Source: Oscillospiraceae bacterium (lineage in GTDB: Bacteria > Bacillota > Clostridia > Oscillospirales > Oscillospiraceae). Taken from it: a stretch of DNA of 64,000 bases. The notes beneath the pieces are model-generated. The model was not told the DNA's origin. It saw nothing but the letters and a program-made list of their open reading frames with translations, and did not search any database. Where the stretch lies: contig AP025582.1 of the NCBI GenBank assembly GCA_022846075.1, forward strand, positions 1,798,001 to 1,862,000. Reading direction: 5' to 3'. Position 1 is the first letter of the stretch; every line of letters begins with the position of its first letter. Below, piece after piece: positions 1 to 8,238 of this stretch. The translations under genes were made by a program, and so were the position numbers.

Positions 1-456
1 GTTATAGAGCTTGTCGATCTTCCGCAGGTAAAACAGGAATCGCTTGGCCACCTGGAGCAGGATGTGAAAGATGAAGCTGGTTTTTTTCTGGGTCTCCGCC
101 TGCTTCACGGTCCCATTCTCAAAATCCCGCAGAATGGAGGTCTCCTTGGTGCAGACCGTGACGATATGGTTCTCGGTGACGATGATGCCGAGGGGCAGGG
201 TGGAGTAGAGCACCGGCTCCGTCTCCTCGGCGGAGGGCAGGTCGATGATGACCAAGGTCTGCCCCTCCTCGGTGTCGATCCGGGAGGTCTCCTCCTCGTC
301 CAGTGCCGCCCGCAGAAAAGTCTGGTCGATGCCAAGGGTCTGGGAGACCCGCTCCAGCTCCGCCTCTGTGGGGCAGGTCAGATTGACCCAGCACCCCTCT
401 TGTATCTCCTCCAGAGCGGTCATCTTCCCGCCTACCGTCGTGCGGATGGAGAGCAT
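1..456 (-). CDS. corA: CorA-family divalent cation (Mg2+/Co2+) transporter, N-terminal part
   Basis: CorA proteins are pentameric inner-membrane channels for Mg2+. The reverse strand reads through the window edge without a stop, giving the first 152 residues only. It starts MLSIRTTVGG behind an AGGAGG site. The stretch RAALDEEETSRI followed by LVIIDLP is typical of the cytoplasmic funnel domain of Firmicute CorA proteins, and the last visible part (FLFYLRKIDKLYN) enters the long stalk helix. The C-terminal membrane helices with the GMN motif lie outside the window, so the family call rests on the N-terminal domain. It is divergent from ppx and has its own good promoter. Confidence 0.82.
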   Translation of the reverse strand, partial: MLSIRTTVGGKMTALEEIQEGCWVNLTCPTEAELERVSQTLGIDQTFLRAALDEEETSRIDTEEGQTLVIIDLPSAEETEPVLYSTLPLGIIVTENHIVTVCTKETSILRDFENGTVKQAETQKKTSFIFHILLQVAKRFLFYLRKIDKLYN

Positions 457-535
457 AGCCTCCGCCTCCTTCTCGTCTTTCCGTCCTTGCGGCGTCCATG
501 GACCGCTTTGTGGTTTGACTTATTTTATGGATATT

Positions 536-564
536 ATTATAAGTGACCCACCGCCTGATTGCAA
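536..564 (-). promoter_or_regulatory. corA promoter
   Basis: On the minus strand TTGCAA and TATAAT are separated by exactly 17 bp, about 80 bp before the corA start codon. I saw no obvious magnesium riboswitch in the leader. Confidence 0.7.
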
Positions 565-608
565 GGTGGGGAAAGTGTGGATTTTTCGTAAAGTCTACGC
601 AAAGTTCA

Positions 609-637
609 TTGTTTTTTCCCCCGGAGTGGCATACAAT
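609..637 (+). promoter_or_regulatory. ppx-ppk promoter
   Basis: TTGTTT, 17 bp, TACAAT sits about 38 bp before the ppx start codon. It is a moderate sigma-A match. Confidence 0.55.
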
Positions 638-674
638 AATGGAAATTCTTTTTCTCAACAAGGAGGGCCCTTAT

Positions 675-1601
675 ATGGCCACTTGCGGCATCGCCGACGT
701 TGGTTCCAACACCATGCGTCTTTCTATTTACCAATATGACGAGAACACCTTCAAGCCCCTGCTGAACAAGAAAGAGATGGCCGGCCTGGCGGGCTATGTG
801 AAGGAGGGGGCCCTGTCGGCGGAGGGTATCCAGGTGGCCTGCAAGGTCCTGGCCGGGTTCCGCTCCATCTTGGAAAACCTGGGGATCCACGAGTTTCACG
901 CCTTCGCCACCGCCTCCCTGCGCAATATCTCCAACACGGAAGAAGCCCTGGACGCCATCCGCTCCGCCACGGGGGTATCCGTTGTGGTGGTCACCGGCGC
1001 CGAGGAAGCCGCCCTCTCTTATCAAGGGGCCCTCCACGGGGCCCCTGGCTCCGGGGAGAGCGGTCTGCTGGCCGACATCGGCGGCGGCTCCACGGAGCTG
1101 GTGGTCTATGAAAAGGGCGTCATCCGCTCCGGACGCAGCCTTCCCATGGGCTCTCTCACCCTGTACACCAAATTTGTCTCCGGTCTCTTCCCCACGTTGG
1201 AGGAGTCCAAGGCCATCCGCCAATATGTGCGGGAGGAGCTGGAGCGGGCCGGCACCGGGGATCCCCCCTGTCTCCACATCCAGGGCGTGGGCGGCACCAT
1301 CCGGGCCGTGGGGAAGCTGTGCGCCGACCTGAACGGCCCCCGGCCCGGAATGCCTATCACGGCCCAGGAGGTCCGGGACCTCTACCGCCTGCTGAAAAAG
1401 GGCGACAAGGGCACCCTGCGCCAGATTTTGCGCTCCGCCCCCGACCGGGTACACACCATTCTGCCCGGCCTGATCATCCTCAATTCCGTCATCAAATGTT
1501 ATGGGGCGGAAACCGTATCGGTCTGCCCCCAGGGCGTCCGGGAGGGCTACCTGCTGAAATACGTGATGGGAAAGGAGGCGCCCCATGTCCAGGCCGGATG
1601 A
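675..1601 (+). CDS. ppx: Ppx/GppA family exopolyphosphatase
   Basis: This family removes terminal phosphate from inorganic polyphosphate (or the 5' phosphate of pppGpp) in the cytoplasm. The 308-residue protein has the ASKHA-fold signatures: an N-terminal phosphate loop (IADVGSNTMRLSIY) and the second loop DIGGGSTELVVYEKG near residue 135. It is a short form with only the catalytic Ppx domain, without the C-terminal HD-like region of long GppA proteins. The start at 675 is chosen because AGGAGG lies 8 bases upstream; in-frame upstream codons have no such site. It overlaps ppk by 17 bases, so the polyphosphate-degrading and polyphosphate-making enzymes are translationally coupled. Substrate choice between polyP and pppGpp cannot be read from the sequence. 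Confidence 0.9.
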   Translation: MATCGIADVGSNTMRLSIYQYDENTFKPLLNKKEMAGLAGYVKEGALSAEGIQVACKVLAGFRSILENLGIHEFHAFATASLRNISNTEEALDAIRSATGVSVVVVTGAEEAALSYQGALHGAPGSGESGLLADIGGGSTELVVYEKGVIRSGRSLPMGSLTLYTKFVSGLFPTLEESKAIRQYVREELERAGTGDPPCLHIQGVGGTIRAVGKLCADLNGPRPGMPITAQEVRDLYRLLKKGDKGTLRQILRSAPDRVHTILPGLIILNSVIKCYGAETVSVCPQGVREGYLLKYVMGKEAPHVQAG

Positions 1602-3750
1602 GATCGACACCCGATATACCCAGGACCGGGAGCTCTCCTGGCTGAAATTTGACGAGCGCGTGATGGAGGAGGCCTGGGACGAGGCGGTCCCCCTTTTCGA
1701 GCGGCTGAAGTTTGCCGCCATCTTCACCAGCAACCTGGATGAATTTTTTATGATACGGGTGGGCAGCATCGGGGACATGGCCCTCATCAAAGAGCCCCAC
1801 AGGGACAACAAAAGCGGCCTGACGCCCGCCCAGGAGCTTCAGGCCATCTTCCAGGCCGTCCAGCCCCTCTACCGCCGCCGGGACAAACTCTTCGCCGATC
1901 TGGAGACCCGGCTGCGCAGCTGCAATATCTGCAATCTGGAGTTCAACGAGCTGGACAGCAAAGAGCGGCGCCAGGTGGAGCGTTATTTCAGGGACTTCGT
2001 TGCTCCCGTCCTCTCCCCCCAGGTGGTGGACCCCCACCATCCCTTTCCCCACCTGCCCACCAAGCAGCTCAACATCGCCCTCGCCCTCAAGCGAGAGGGA
2101 CGGGATTATCTGGGGCTGGTTCCCATCCCCAAAAATCTGCCCCCCTTCCTGGTACTGGGAGAACAGGGCCTTCGCTACATTTTGATCGAACAGATCGTCC
2201 TCTCCCGGGCCCATGCGCTGTTTGAGAGCTACACCGTCGGCTCCCGCGCCGTTATCTCGGTCACCCGCAACGGCGACATCTCCCCCGAGGACGAGGACAG
2301 CGAGGCGGAGGAGGATTTCCGCCAGCACATGAAGAAGGTGCTGAAAAAGCGGGCCCGCCTCTCCCCTGTCCGGCTGGAGTACCAGGGGGAGCTGGACCAC
2401 GGCACCCTCTCCTGCCTCCGGGAGCGGCTGGGGTTGGAGGAGGAGCGGGTATTCCGCTCCAAGGCCCCTCTGGCTTTGGACTATGTCTTTGCCCTGGAAT
2501 CCAAGCTCCCCAAAGAGAGCGCCGCGGCCCTCCTCTATCCTCCCTTCTCCCCCTGCTGGCCCGCCGGTCTTGTGAAGGGGCAAAAGATGATCCCCCAGAT
2601 CATCCGGCGGGACGCCCTTCTCTTCTATCCGTACCACTCCATGGAGCCCTTTCTCCGCCTGGTCAAGGAGGCGGCCGTAGATCCCGACGTGGTGTCCATT
2701 AAAATCACCATTTACCGCCTGGCCTCCAAAACCAAGCTGGTGGAATACCTGGCCGCCGCGGCGGAGAACGGCAAGGACGTCACCGTTCTCATGGAGCTCC
2801 GGGCCCGGTTCGACGAGCAGAACAACATCCAGTGGGCCGAGCGGCTGGAGGAGGCCGGATGCACCCTCATTTACGGCTTTGAGGGCTACAAGGTCCACTC
2901 CAAGGTCTGCCTCATCACCCGCCGGGACCGGAACCAGGTGCAGTACATCACCCAGATCGGCACCGGCAATTACAACGAAAAGACCGCCAAGCTGTATACC
3001 GACTTCTGTCTCATGACGGCCAGTCCAGCCATCGGTGCGGACGCCGCCGCCTTTTTCCAGGACTTGTCCATCTCCAATCTGGAGGGGCGGTATGAGACCC
3101 TTCTGGCCGCCCCCCACAGCCTGCGCCCCGCCCTGCTGGAACTTATCGACCGGGAGATCGCCAAGGGCAGGGAGGGCTTCATTTTCCTCAAGATGAACTC
3201 CATCACCGACCGGGTCCTTATCGACAAGCTGGCCCAGGCCAGCCAGGCCGGGGTCCGCGTCCTGATGAACGTCCGGGGCATCTGCTGCCTGCGCCCAGGC
3301 ATTCCAGGCCTTACCGACCATATCAGGGTGTTTTCCATCGTGGGCCGCTTTCTGGAGCATCCCCGCATCTTCGTCTTTGGAAAGGGAGATGACGCCAAAA
3401 TCTATATGGGCTCGGCCGACTTCATGACCCGCAACACCCAGCGCAGGGTGGAGCTGGCCTGCGCCGTTTTGGACCCGGGCATCCGCCGCCAGCTGGCCCA
3501 CTATATCGAGGTGCTGTGCCGGGATAACGTCAAGGCCCGGATCATCGGCCCCGACGGGACCTGGTCGCCTGTCCCCCGCCGGGCCGACCAGCCCGCGGTG
3601 GACGCCCAGGCCGCCTTCATGGAGGAGGCTTTGCGGCAGCAGGCGGAAGCCCAGTTACCCGCGCCCGTGGAGGTACCCGAAAAAGAGGGATTTTGGTCCC
3701 ATTTCCTGCGTCTCCTCAGAGGAACTCAGAAAGAGGAAACCAATGGGTAA
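1585..3750 (+). CDS. ppk1: Polyphosphate kinase 1
   Basis: Ppk1 reversibly transfers the gamma phosphate of ATP to a growing polyphosphate chain. The 721-residue product has the full domain order: N domain (ELSWLKFDERVMEEA, FTSNLDEFFMIRVG), head domain, and two PLD-like C domains. The phosphorylated histidine is expected in KVHSKVCLI (around residue 437), followed by the GTGNYNEKTAKLYTD motif; the second conserved histidine lies in FLEHPRIFVFG. The length is normal for the family. The start ATG has AAAGGAGG upstream. It overlaps the end of ppx, giving a two-gene polyP operon. A terminator-like hairpin lies downstream. Confidence 0.97.
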   Translation: MSRPDEIDTRYTQDRELSWLKFDERVMEEAWDEAVPLFERLKFAAIFTSNLDEFFMIRVGSIGDMALIKEPHRDNKSGLTPAQELQAIFQAVQPLYRRRDKLFADLETRLRSCNICNLEFNELDSKERRQVERYFRDFVAPVLSPQVVDPHHPFPHLPTKQLNIALALKREGRDYLGLVPIPKNLPPFLVLGEQGLRYILIEQIVLSRAHALFESYTVGSRAVISVTRNGDISPEDEDSEAEEDFRQHMKKVLKKRARLSPVRLEYQGELDHGTLSCLRERLGLEEERVFRSKAPLALDYVFALESKLPKESAAALLYPPFSPCWPAGLVKGQKMIPQIIRRDALLFYPYHSMEPFLRLVKEAAVDPDVVSIKITIYRLASKTKLVEYLAAAAENGKDVTVLMELRARFDEQNNIQWAERLEEAGCTLIYGFEGYKVHSKVCLITRRDRNQVQYITQIGTGNYNEKTAKLYTDFCLMTASPAIGADAAAFFQDLSISNLEGRYETLLAAPHSLRPALLELIDREIAKGREGFIFLKMNSITDRVLIDKLAQASQAGVRVLMNVRGICCLRPGIPGLTDHIRVFSIVGRFLEHPRIFVFGKGDDAKIYMGSADFMTRNTQRRVELACAVLDPGIRRQLAHYIEVLCRDNVKARIIGPDGTWSPVPRRADQPAVDAQAAFMEEALRQQAEAQLPAPVEVPEKEGFWSHFLRLLRGTQKEETNG

Positions 3751-3839
3751 ACGTCGCTCCTCCCCTTTCCGGCGTGACCGTCAACCGTGCCCCCTTTACC
3801 CGGTTCTGCCGGGCAGAATTACAGGGGCAGGAATATGAG

Positions 3840-3884
3840 AAAGAAGGCCAGAGCTGGTTCAAATCCCAGCTCCGGCCTTCTTCA
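3840..3884. terminator. Bidirectional hairpin between ppk1 and the XRE gene
   Basis: AAGAAGGCC-GAGCTGG pairs with CCAGCTC-GGCCTTCTT around a 7-base loop. Short T-rich tails occur on both strands, so it can end both convergent genes. Confidence 0.65.
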
Positions 3885-4694
3885 TGTCTTTTCCCGTTTG
3901 GTCCTCCAGGCACAGAAAGCGGCGGTCAACAAGGCGGTCAGCAGCGCCAGCCGGACGTCGTCCCAGGCGGTGAGGAAGAAGGCGTACATCATTGTCTCCT
4001 TCAGCCAAAGGGCGGCGACAACGCTGGAGCAAATCAGCACCGCCCAGCCGCAGAAGAAAAGTGTCTTTTTCCTCCCCGTCAGCTCTAGCCGAAACTTTCG
4101 GAAGGAAAGCACCGTACGGGCCACCAGCAGGATCATCCCCAAAAACTGCGCCCAGGCCATAGCCAGGCGGACATAGTTCCACTGGGGCTCATAAATCAGC
4201 GTAAACCGGATGAGCCGCCAGTTGAGCCCGGCGGCGTAGCGGAAATAGGTATCCGCCAGCAGGTATACCACCCAGCCGCACCACAGCCCCGCCCTCCGGC
4301 GGACGGTCAGGCAGATGAGCCCGCAGATCAGGGCGGGAGACCCACAAATCAGCCCGCCGAGGATGCCTGCCCCCAACAGGGAAAACAGCAAAAACACCAC
4401 AAAACCCATGCACAGCAAAACGATCCCGGCCGTCTTATAGGGCCTGCCCGAAGCTGCCAGCGGAGCTTCCCCGCCCAAGCCTGCTTCCGGCCCGCCTCCC
4501 TCTTGCCGCACCAGTTGATCCAGGCTGACACCGAACATATCACTGAGCCTGACCAGCTTGTCCAGCTCAGGCACGGAGCTGTCGGTCTCCCACTTGGAAA
4601 CGGACTGGCGGGAGACCCCCAGGGCGTTGGCCAATTCCTCCTGAGAGAGCCCTCTCCCCGCCCGCAGGCGGCTGATGGTGGTTCCAAGGCTCAT
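3882..4694 (-). CDS. XRE-family HTH regulator with C-terminal membrane domain
   Basis: The first ~60 residues are a classic XRE/Cro DNA-binding domain (LSQEELANALGVSRQSVSKWET). Residues ~88-262 hold about six hydrophobic segments, including a run rich in I, L, G and C. The product is therefore a membrane-anchored transcription factor of 270 residues, a layout common in Firmicutes. The start is set by GGAGG seven bases upstream of the ATG at 4694; further upstream codons would add a non-conserved leader. It is a single gene convergent with ppk. Target and signal are unknown. Confidence 0.85.
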   Translation of the reverse strand: MSLGTTISRLRAGRGLSQEELANALGVSRQSVSKWETDSSVPELDKLVRLSDMFGVSLDQLVRQEGGGPEAGLGGEAPLAASGRPYKTAGIVLLCMGFVVFLLFSLLGAGILGGLICGSPALICGLICLTVRRRAGLWCGWVVYLLADTYFRYAAGLNWRLIRFTLIYEPQWNYVRLAMAWAQFLGMILLVARTVLSFRKFRLELTGRKKTLFFCGWAVLICSSVVAALWLKETMMYAFFLTAWDDVRLALLTALLTAAFCAWRTKREKT

Positions 4695-4810
4695 AAACAC
4701 GCCTCCTTCCTCTGGTCTAAAGTATAAAGGATATCCCGCAAAAAATCCATCAAGCGTCCTTGGAAAAACCGCAACCAACAGTTGCGCGGCCCCATTTTCT
4801 CGCTTTCCGC

Positions 4811-4839
4811 TTGACAAACGGGGCAAAGGGATTTAAAAT
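4811..4839 (+). promoter_or_regulatory. leuA promoter
   Basis: TTGACA, 17 bp, TAAAAT is a near-consensus sigma-A promoter located just before the T-box leader. Confidence 0.8.
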
Positions 4840-4850
4840 ACATCAAAAGC

Positions 4851-5097
4851 AATGATGGGAAGAAGGCCCTTGGATCTCCTCAGAGAGCCGGCGGAAGGTG
4901 CGAGCCGGTGGACGATTCTTTGGCGGATACTGGCCCCTGAGCTGTTCGGCTGAACCCTGAGTAGGCTGGACCGCCTGACCCCGTTACCGGTCACGGCCTT
5001 GTTGGAGGCCATGAGGGCCGCATGGGTAACCGGCGGCTGAATCAGGGTGGTACAGCGTCATTCACGCCCCTGACCAGTGATGGTCGGGGGCGTTTTT
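4851..5097 (+). promoter_or_regulatory. T-box riboswitch (leucine) controlling leuA
   Basis: The leader shows the hallmarks of a T-box: an AATGATGGGA start, the AGAGAGCCGG / GGTGCGAGCCGG stem I parts, and the antiterminator sequence AGGGTGGTACAGCG at 5044-5057. A strong terminator (CGCCCCTGACCA / TGGTCGGGGGCG plus T-run) lies at 5065-5097. The TGGT bulge fits a tRNA with discriminator A, as in tRNA-Leu. My candidate specifier is CTG at 4957-4959, just before AGTAGG; this position is a judgement. Uncharged tRNA-Leu should stabilise the antiterminator and switch leuA on. Confidence 0.93.
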
Positions 5098-5130
5098 CTT
5101 TTCCCCGACACAGATTAGGAGGAATGTAAG

Positions 5131-6825
5131 ATGAAGCAAGGTTTTGAAAAGTACATCCCCTTTGTCCCCCTCAAGCGGGCCCACCGGTCCTGGCCGGACA
5201 AGGAGCTGAAGCAGGCCCCCATCTGGTGCTCCGTGGACCTGCGGGATGGCAACCAGGCCCTGATCGACCCGATGAACATCGATGAGAAGCTGGAGTATTT
5301 CCACACCCTGGTGGACATCGGCGTGAAGGAGATCGAGGTAGGCTTCCCCTCCGCCTCCGAGGTGGAGTACGAGTTCTGCCGCACTCTGATCGAGGGCGGC
5401 CACATCCCCGACGACGTGACCATCCAAGTCCTGGTCCAGGCCAGGCCCCACCTCATCGAAAAGACCTTTGAGGCCATTGAGGGCGCCAAGCACGTCATTT
5501 TCCACTTCTACAACTCCACCTCCACCCTCCAGCGGAAGGTGGTCTTTCACACCGACGTAGCGGGGGTAAAAAAGATCGCTGTGGACGCCGCTGAGATGAT
5601 CTACACAATGGCTCAGAGCGCCATCGCCGCCGGGATGGACCTGCGCTATGAGTACTCCCCCGAATCCTTCATGGGCACCGAGATGGAGGCCGCCGCAGAG
5701 ATCTGCGCCGCCGTGCTGGACGCCCTCCACGCCGACGCCGGCCACAGGGTCATCCTCAACCTACCCACCACCGTGGAAAACTGTATGCCCAACTACTTCG
5801 CCGACGAGATCGAGACCTTTATCGAGCTGCTCCCCGGCCGGGAACGGGCCATCATCTCCCTCCATCCCCACAATGACCGGGGCGAGGGCGTGGCCACCGC
5901 CGAGCTGAGCCTGCTGGCCGGCGCCGAGCGGGTGGAGGCCACCCTTTTCGGAAACGGCGAGCGCACCGGCAACGTGGACATGGTGACCCTGGCCCTCAAC
6001 CTCTACACCCAGGGGGTGGACCCCGAGCTGGACTTCTCCCACATCAACCGCATCCGGGACGTGTATGAGCGCTGCACCAAAATGAAGATCGGCCCCCGCC
6101 AGCCCTATGTGGGCGAGTTGGTATTCACCGCCTTCTCCGGCTCCCACCAGGACGCCATCAATAAGGGCACCCAGTACATGAGAGAGCAGGGCAGTGAGTA
6201 TTGGGAAATCCCCTACCTTCCCATCGATCCCGCCGACGTGGGCCGGGAATACGAGCCCATCATCCGCATCAACAGCCAGTCGGGCAAGGGCGGCGCCGCC
6301 TTTGTCATGCAGCAGAGCTTCGGCTACGACCTGCCCAAGGCCATGCACCCGGAGTTCGGCCGCATCGTCCAGCGCGAGACCGAGCGGGTGGGTACCGAGC
6401 TGCAGCCCCAGCGCATCTTTGAGCTTTTCCGGGAAAACTACATCGACGCCACCGCCCCCTACCAGCTCCTCCGGCACTCCTTTGAGGAGGCCACCGACGA
6501 GCGGGGCGTCTCCCGGGTCCGCTTCACCGGCACCCTGCGCCACACCGATACCACCTTTGAGGTCTCCGGGACCGGCAACGGCCCCATCGACGCCTTCTTC
6601 AACGCCATCCACGGCCAGAAGATGGACCGCTTCACTTTTGTGGACTATAAGGAGCACGCCGTTTCCAACGGCTCGGACTCCATGGCCGTGGCCTACATCC
6701 AGCTCCGGGACGAGGCCGGCCGGGATGTCTATGGCGTTGGTGTGGATCACAACATCAATCTGGCCCCCCTCCGTGGCATTCTCTCCGCCATCAACCGGGC
6801 CTGGCAGGCCCGTCACCAGGGCTGA
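5131..6825 (+). CDS. leuA: 2-isopropylmalate synthase
   Basis: LeuA condenses acetyl-CoA with 2-ketoisovalerate, the first step of leucine synthesis. The 564-residue protein is of the longer type-2 (LeuA2) class found in actinobacteria and some clostridia. It has the catalytic TIM barrel (CSVDLRDGNQALIDPMN near residue 35, the metal-binding HPHNDRG near residue 248, then GNGERTGNVD) and a C-terminal regulatory domain that normally senses leucine. AGGAGG precedes the ATG. It is a single gene behind a T-box, so leucine starvation is read out through tRNA charging. leuB, leuC and leuD are not in this window. Confidence 0.96.
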   Translation: MKQGFEKYIPFVPLKRAHRSWPDKELKQAPIWCSVDLRDGNQALIDPMNIDEKLEYFHTLVDIGVKEIEVGFPSASEVEYEFCRTLIEGGHIPDDVTIQVLVQARPHLIEKTFEAIEGAKHVIFHFYNSTSTLQRKVVFHTDVAGVKKIAVDAAEMIYTMAQSAIAAGMDLRYEYSPESFMGTEMEAAAEICAAVLDALHADAGHRVILNLPTTVENCMPNYFADEIETFIELLPGRERAIISLHPHNDRGEGVATAELSLLAGAERVEATLFGNGERTGNVDMVTLALNLYTQGVDPELDFSHINRIRDVYERCTKMKIGPRQPYVGELVFTAFSGSHQDAINKGTQYMREQGSEYWEIPYLPIDPADVGREYEPIIRINSQSGKGGAAFVMQQSFGYDLPKAMHPEFGRIVQRETERVGTELQPQRIFELFRENYIDATAPYQLLRHSFEEATDERGVSRVRFTGTLRHTDTTFEVSGTGNGPIDAFFNAIHGQKMDRFTFVDYKEHAVSNGSDSMAVAYIQLRDEAGRDVYGVGVDHNINLAPLRGILSAINRAWQARHQG

Positions 6826-6879
6826 TTTGACGCATTACTTGCAAGTTCAAAAAATCCTCCTGCATTTTTGCAATTTTTC

Positions 6880-6908
6880 TTGCATTTTTGCCTTCCCTGG
6901 GGTATACT
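6880..6908 (+). promoter_or_regulatory. Promoter of the 69-residue gene, with direct repeats
   Basis: TTGCAT, 17 bp, TATACT lies 53 bp before the ATG. The 11-mer TGCATTTTTGC occurs twice (6861-6871 and 6881-6891), exactly 20 bp apart, with the second copy overlapping the -35. Confidence 0.65.
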
Positions 6909-6961
6909 GACCTTAGAAGAAAAAGGTCGGCAGACCGCCCACAGGGAAAGGAGCATCAGCC

Positions 6962-7171
6962 ATGTATGCGGTTCGTTTCGGAGGGATCGAGCTTCCCGTC
7001 AGCAGTCAGTGCGAGGCCTGGCAGGTAGCCGGGTCGGACAGCGGCTTCCCCACCGCTGAGGAGCGGCGGGCCCGCCGGGCAGAGCGGTTGGCGGAGTTGC
7101 GTTTCCGCCGCCAAAAGGGGTACCCCGTCTCCCTGCTGGATCGCTGGCAGGGCTGGTTCCAAAGCTTGTAA
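6962..7171 (+). CDS. Small protein of unknown function (69 aa)
   Basis: I do not recognise a family. The gene looks real: it has a near-consensus promoter, an AAAGGAG site 8-9 bases before the ATG, and a strong terminator right after the stop. The protein is hydrophilic, with a very Arg/Glu-rich central helix (EERRARRAERLAELRFRRQ, residues ~32-50) and a Trp-rich C-terminus (LLDRWQGWFQSL). No membrane segment or signal is seen. The basic helix could bind nucleic acid or a partner protein, but this is only a suggestion. Confidence 0.65.
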   Translation: MYAVRFGGIELPVSSQCEAWQVAGSDSGFPTAEERRARRAERLAELRFRRQKGYPVSLLDRWQGWFQSL

Positions 7172-7182
7172 CAACAAATCGA

Positions 7183-7218
7183 AGCCCCCGCCGTGGAATA
7201 CCACGGCGGGGGCTTTTT
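7183..7218. terminator. Terminator after the small gene and tsaD
   Basis: AGCCCCCGCCGTGG and CCACGGCGGGGGCT form a perfect 14-bp stem with loop AATA and a T-run on the plus strand. It lies between convergent genes. Confidence 0.85.
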
Positions 7219-7227
7219 CGTCTTGGT

Positions 7228-8238
7228 TCAGCCCAGGCCCAAATCCCGGGTGGCGTAAGCGTTCAAATCGCTTCCGGCGGTATGACCCGCAAGATACTCA
7301 TAGTAGCCCTGACTGCCAATCATGGCCCCGTTGTCGCCGCACAGAGACAGGGGCGGCAGAAAGAGTTTGTCTCCCGATTTCCCACAGGCCCGCTCCAGGT
7401 CGGCCCGGATGCGTGAGTTGGCCCCCACGCCGCCGGCCACGGCGATTTTGCCGTAGCCCTTCTGCCGGGCGGCCTCCATGGCCCTGGGCACCAGGATGTC
7501 GCTGACAGCGGCCTGGAAAGAGGCGGCCAGGCCGGGGCCGTCCAACTCCTCCCCCTTTTGCTGGGCGTTGTGGAGCAGATTCAGCACGGCGGTCTTCAGC
7601 CCGGAGAAGGACATATCCAGGGGATGCCCCTCCACGTGAGAGCGGGGCAGGGAATACCGCTTGTCGTCCCCCCCCTGGGCCAGACGGTCCATGGGGCCCC
7701 CGCCGGGGTATCCGATGCCCAGCACCCGGGCGGCCTTGTCGAAGCACTCCCCCGCGGCGTCGTCACGGGTGGCCCCCATGATCTCCATATCGGTGTAGTC
7801 CCGCACATCGGCAATCAGAGTATTGCCGCCGGAGACGCACAGGCAGACAAAAGGTGGCTCCAGGTCTGGGTGGGCGATGTAGTTGGCGGCGATGTGCCCC
7901 CGGATATGGTGGACCGGGATCAGGGGCACATCCAGGGCCAGGGCCACCGACTTGGCGAAATTGACCCCCACCAGCACCGCCCCGATCAGGCCGGGGGCGT
8001 AACTCACCGCCACGGCATCGATGTCCGCCCGGACGAGCCCGGCGTCGGCCAGAGCCTTGTCCGCCAGTCCCACGATGGCCTCCACGTGCTTTCGGGAGGC
8101 GATCTCGGGCACCACACCGCCGTAGAGGGTGTGCATGTCCACCTGGGAGGCGATGGCGTCGGAGAGGACGGTGCGGCCGTCCCGCACTACCGCCGCCGCG
8201 GTCTCGTCACAGGTGGATTCAAAAGCCAGGATATTCAA
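7228..8238 (-). CDS. tsaD: tRNA threonylcarbamoyladenosine (t6A) synthase subunit TsaD
   Basis: TsaD transfers the threonylcarbamoyl group to A37 of ANN-decoding tRNAs, together with TsaB and TsaE. The 336-residue protein has the family start (ILAFESTCDETAAAVV) and the metal-binding HHIRGH motif (H111 and H115). It also has the ATP-site segments CVSGGNT and GGVGANSRIR. Translation begins at a TTG codon that overlaps the stop of the upstream GNAT gene, with GGAGG just upstream. TsaB and TsaE are not in the window. It is the last gene of a polA-rimI-GNAT-tsaD operon. Confidence 0.96.
   Translation of the reverse strand: MNILAFESTCDETAAAVVRDGRTVLSDAIASQVDMHTLYGGVVPEIASRKHVEAIVGLADKALADAGLVRADIDAVAVSYAPGLIGAVLVGVNFAKSVALALDVPLIPVHHIRGHIAANYIAHPDLEPPFVCLCVSGGNTLIADVRDYTDMEIMGATRDDAAGECFDKAARVLGIGYPGGGPMDRLAQGGDDKRYSLPRSHVEGHPLDMSFSGLKTAVLNLLHNAQQKGEELDGPGLAASFQAAVSDILVPRAMEAARQKGYGKIAVAGGVGANSRIRADLERACGKSGDKLFLPPLSLCGDNGAMIGSQGYYEYLAGHTAGSDLNAYATRDLGLG

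Noticed and set aside
543-674. N-terminal extension of the ppx frame
   Set aside because: The open frame runs upstream through the promoter; the AGGAGG site and family length place the start at 675.
3849-3872. tRNA T-arm-like sequence (GCTGGTTCAAATCCCAGC)
   Set aside because: The five-base T stem does not pair in the right register and no acceptor, D or anticodon arms flank it; it is the terminator between convergent genes.
7183-7218. Perfect GC palindrome as a possible protein-binding site
   Set aside because: Its loop, flanking T-run and place between convergent stops fit an intrinsic terminator better.
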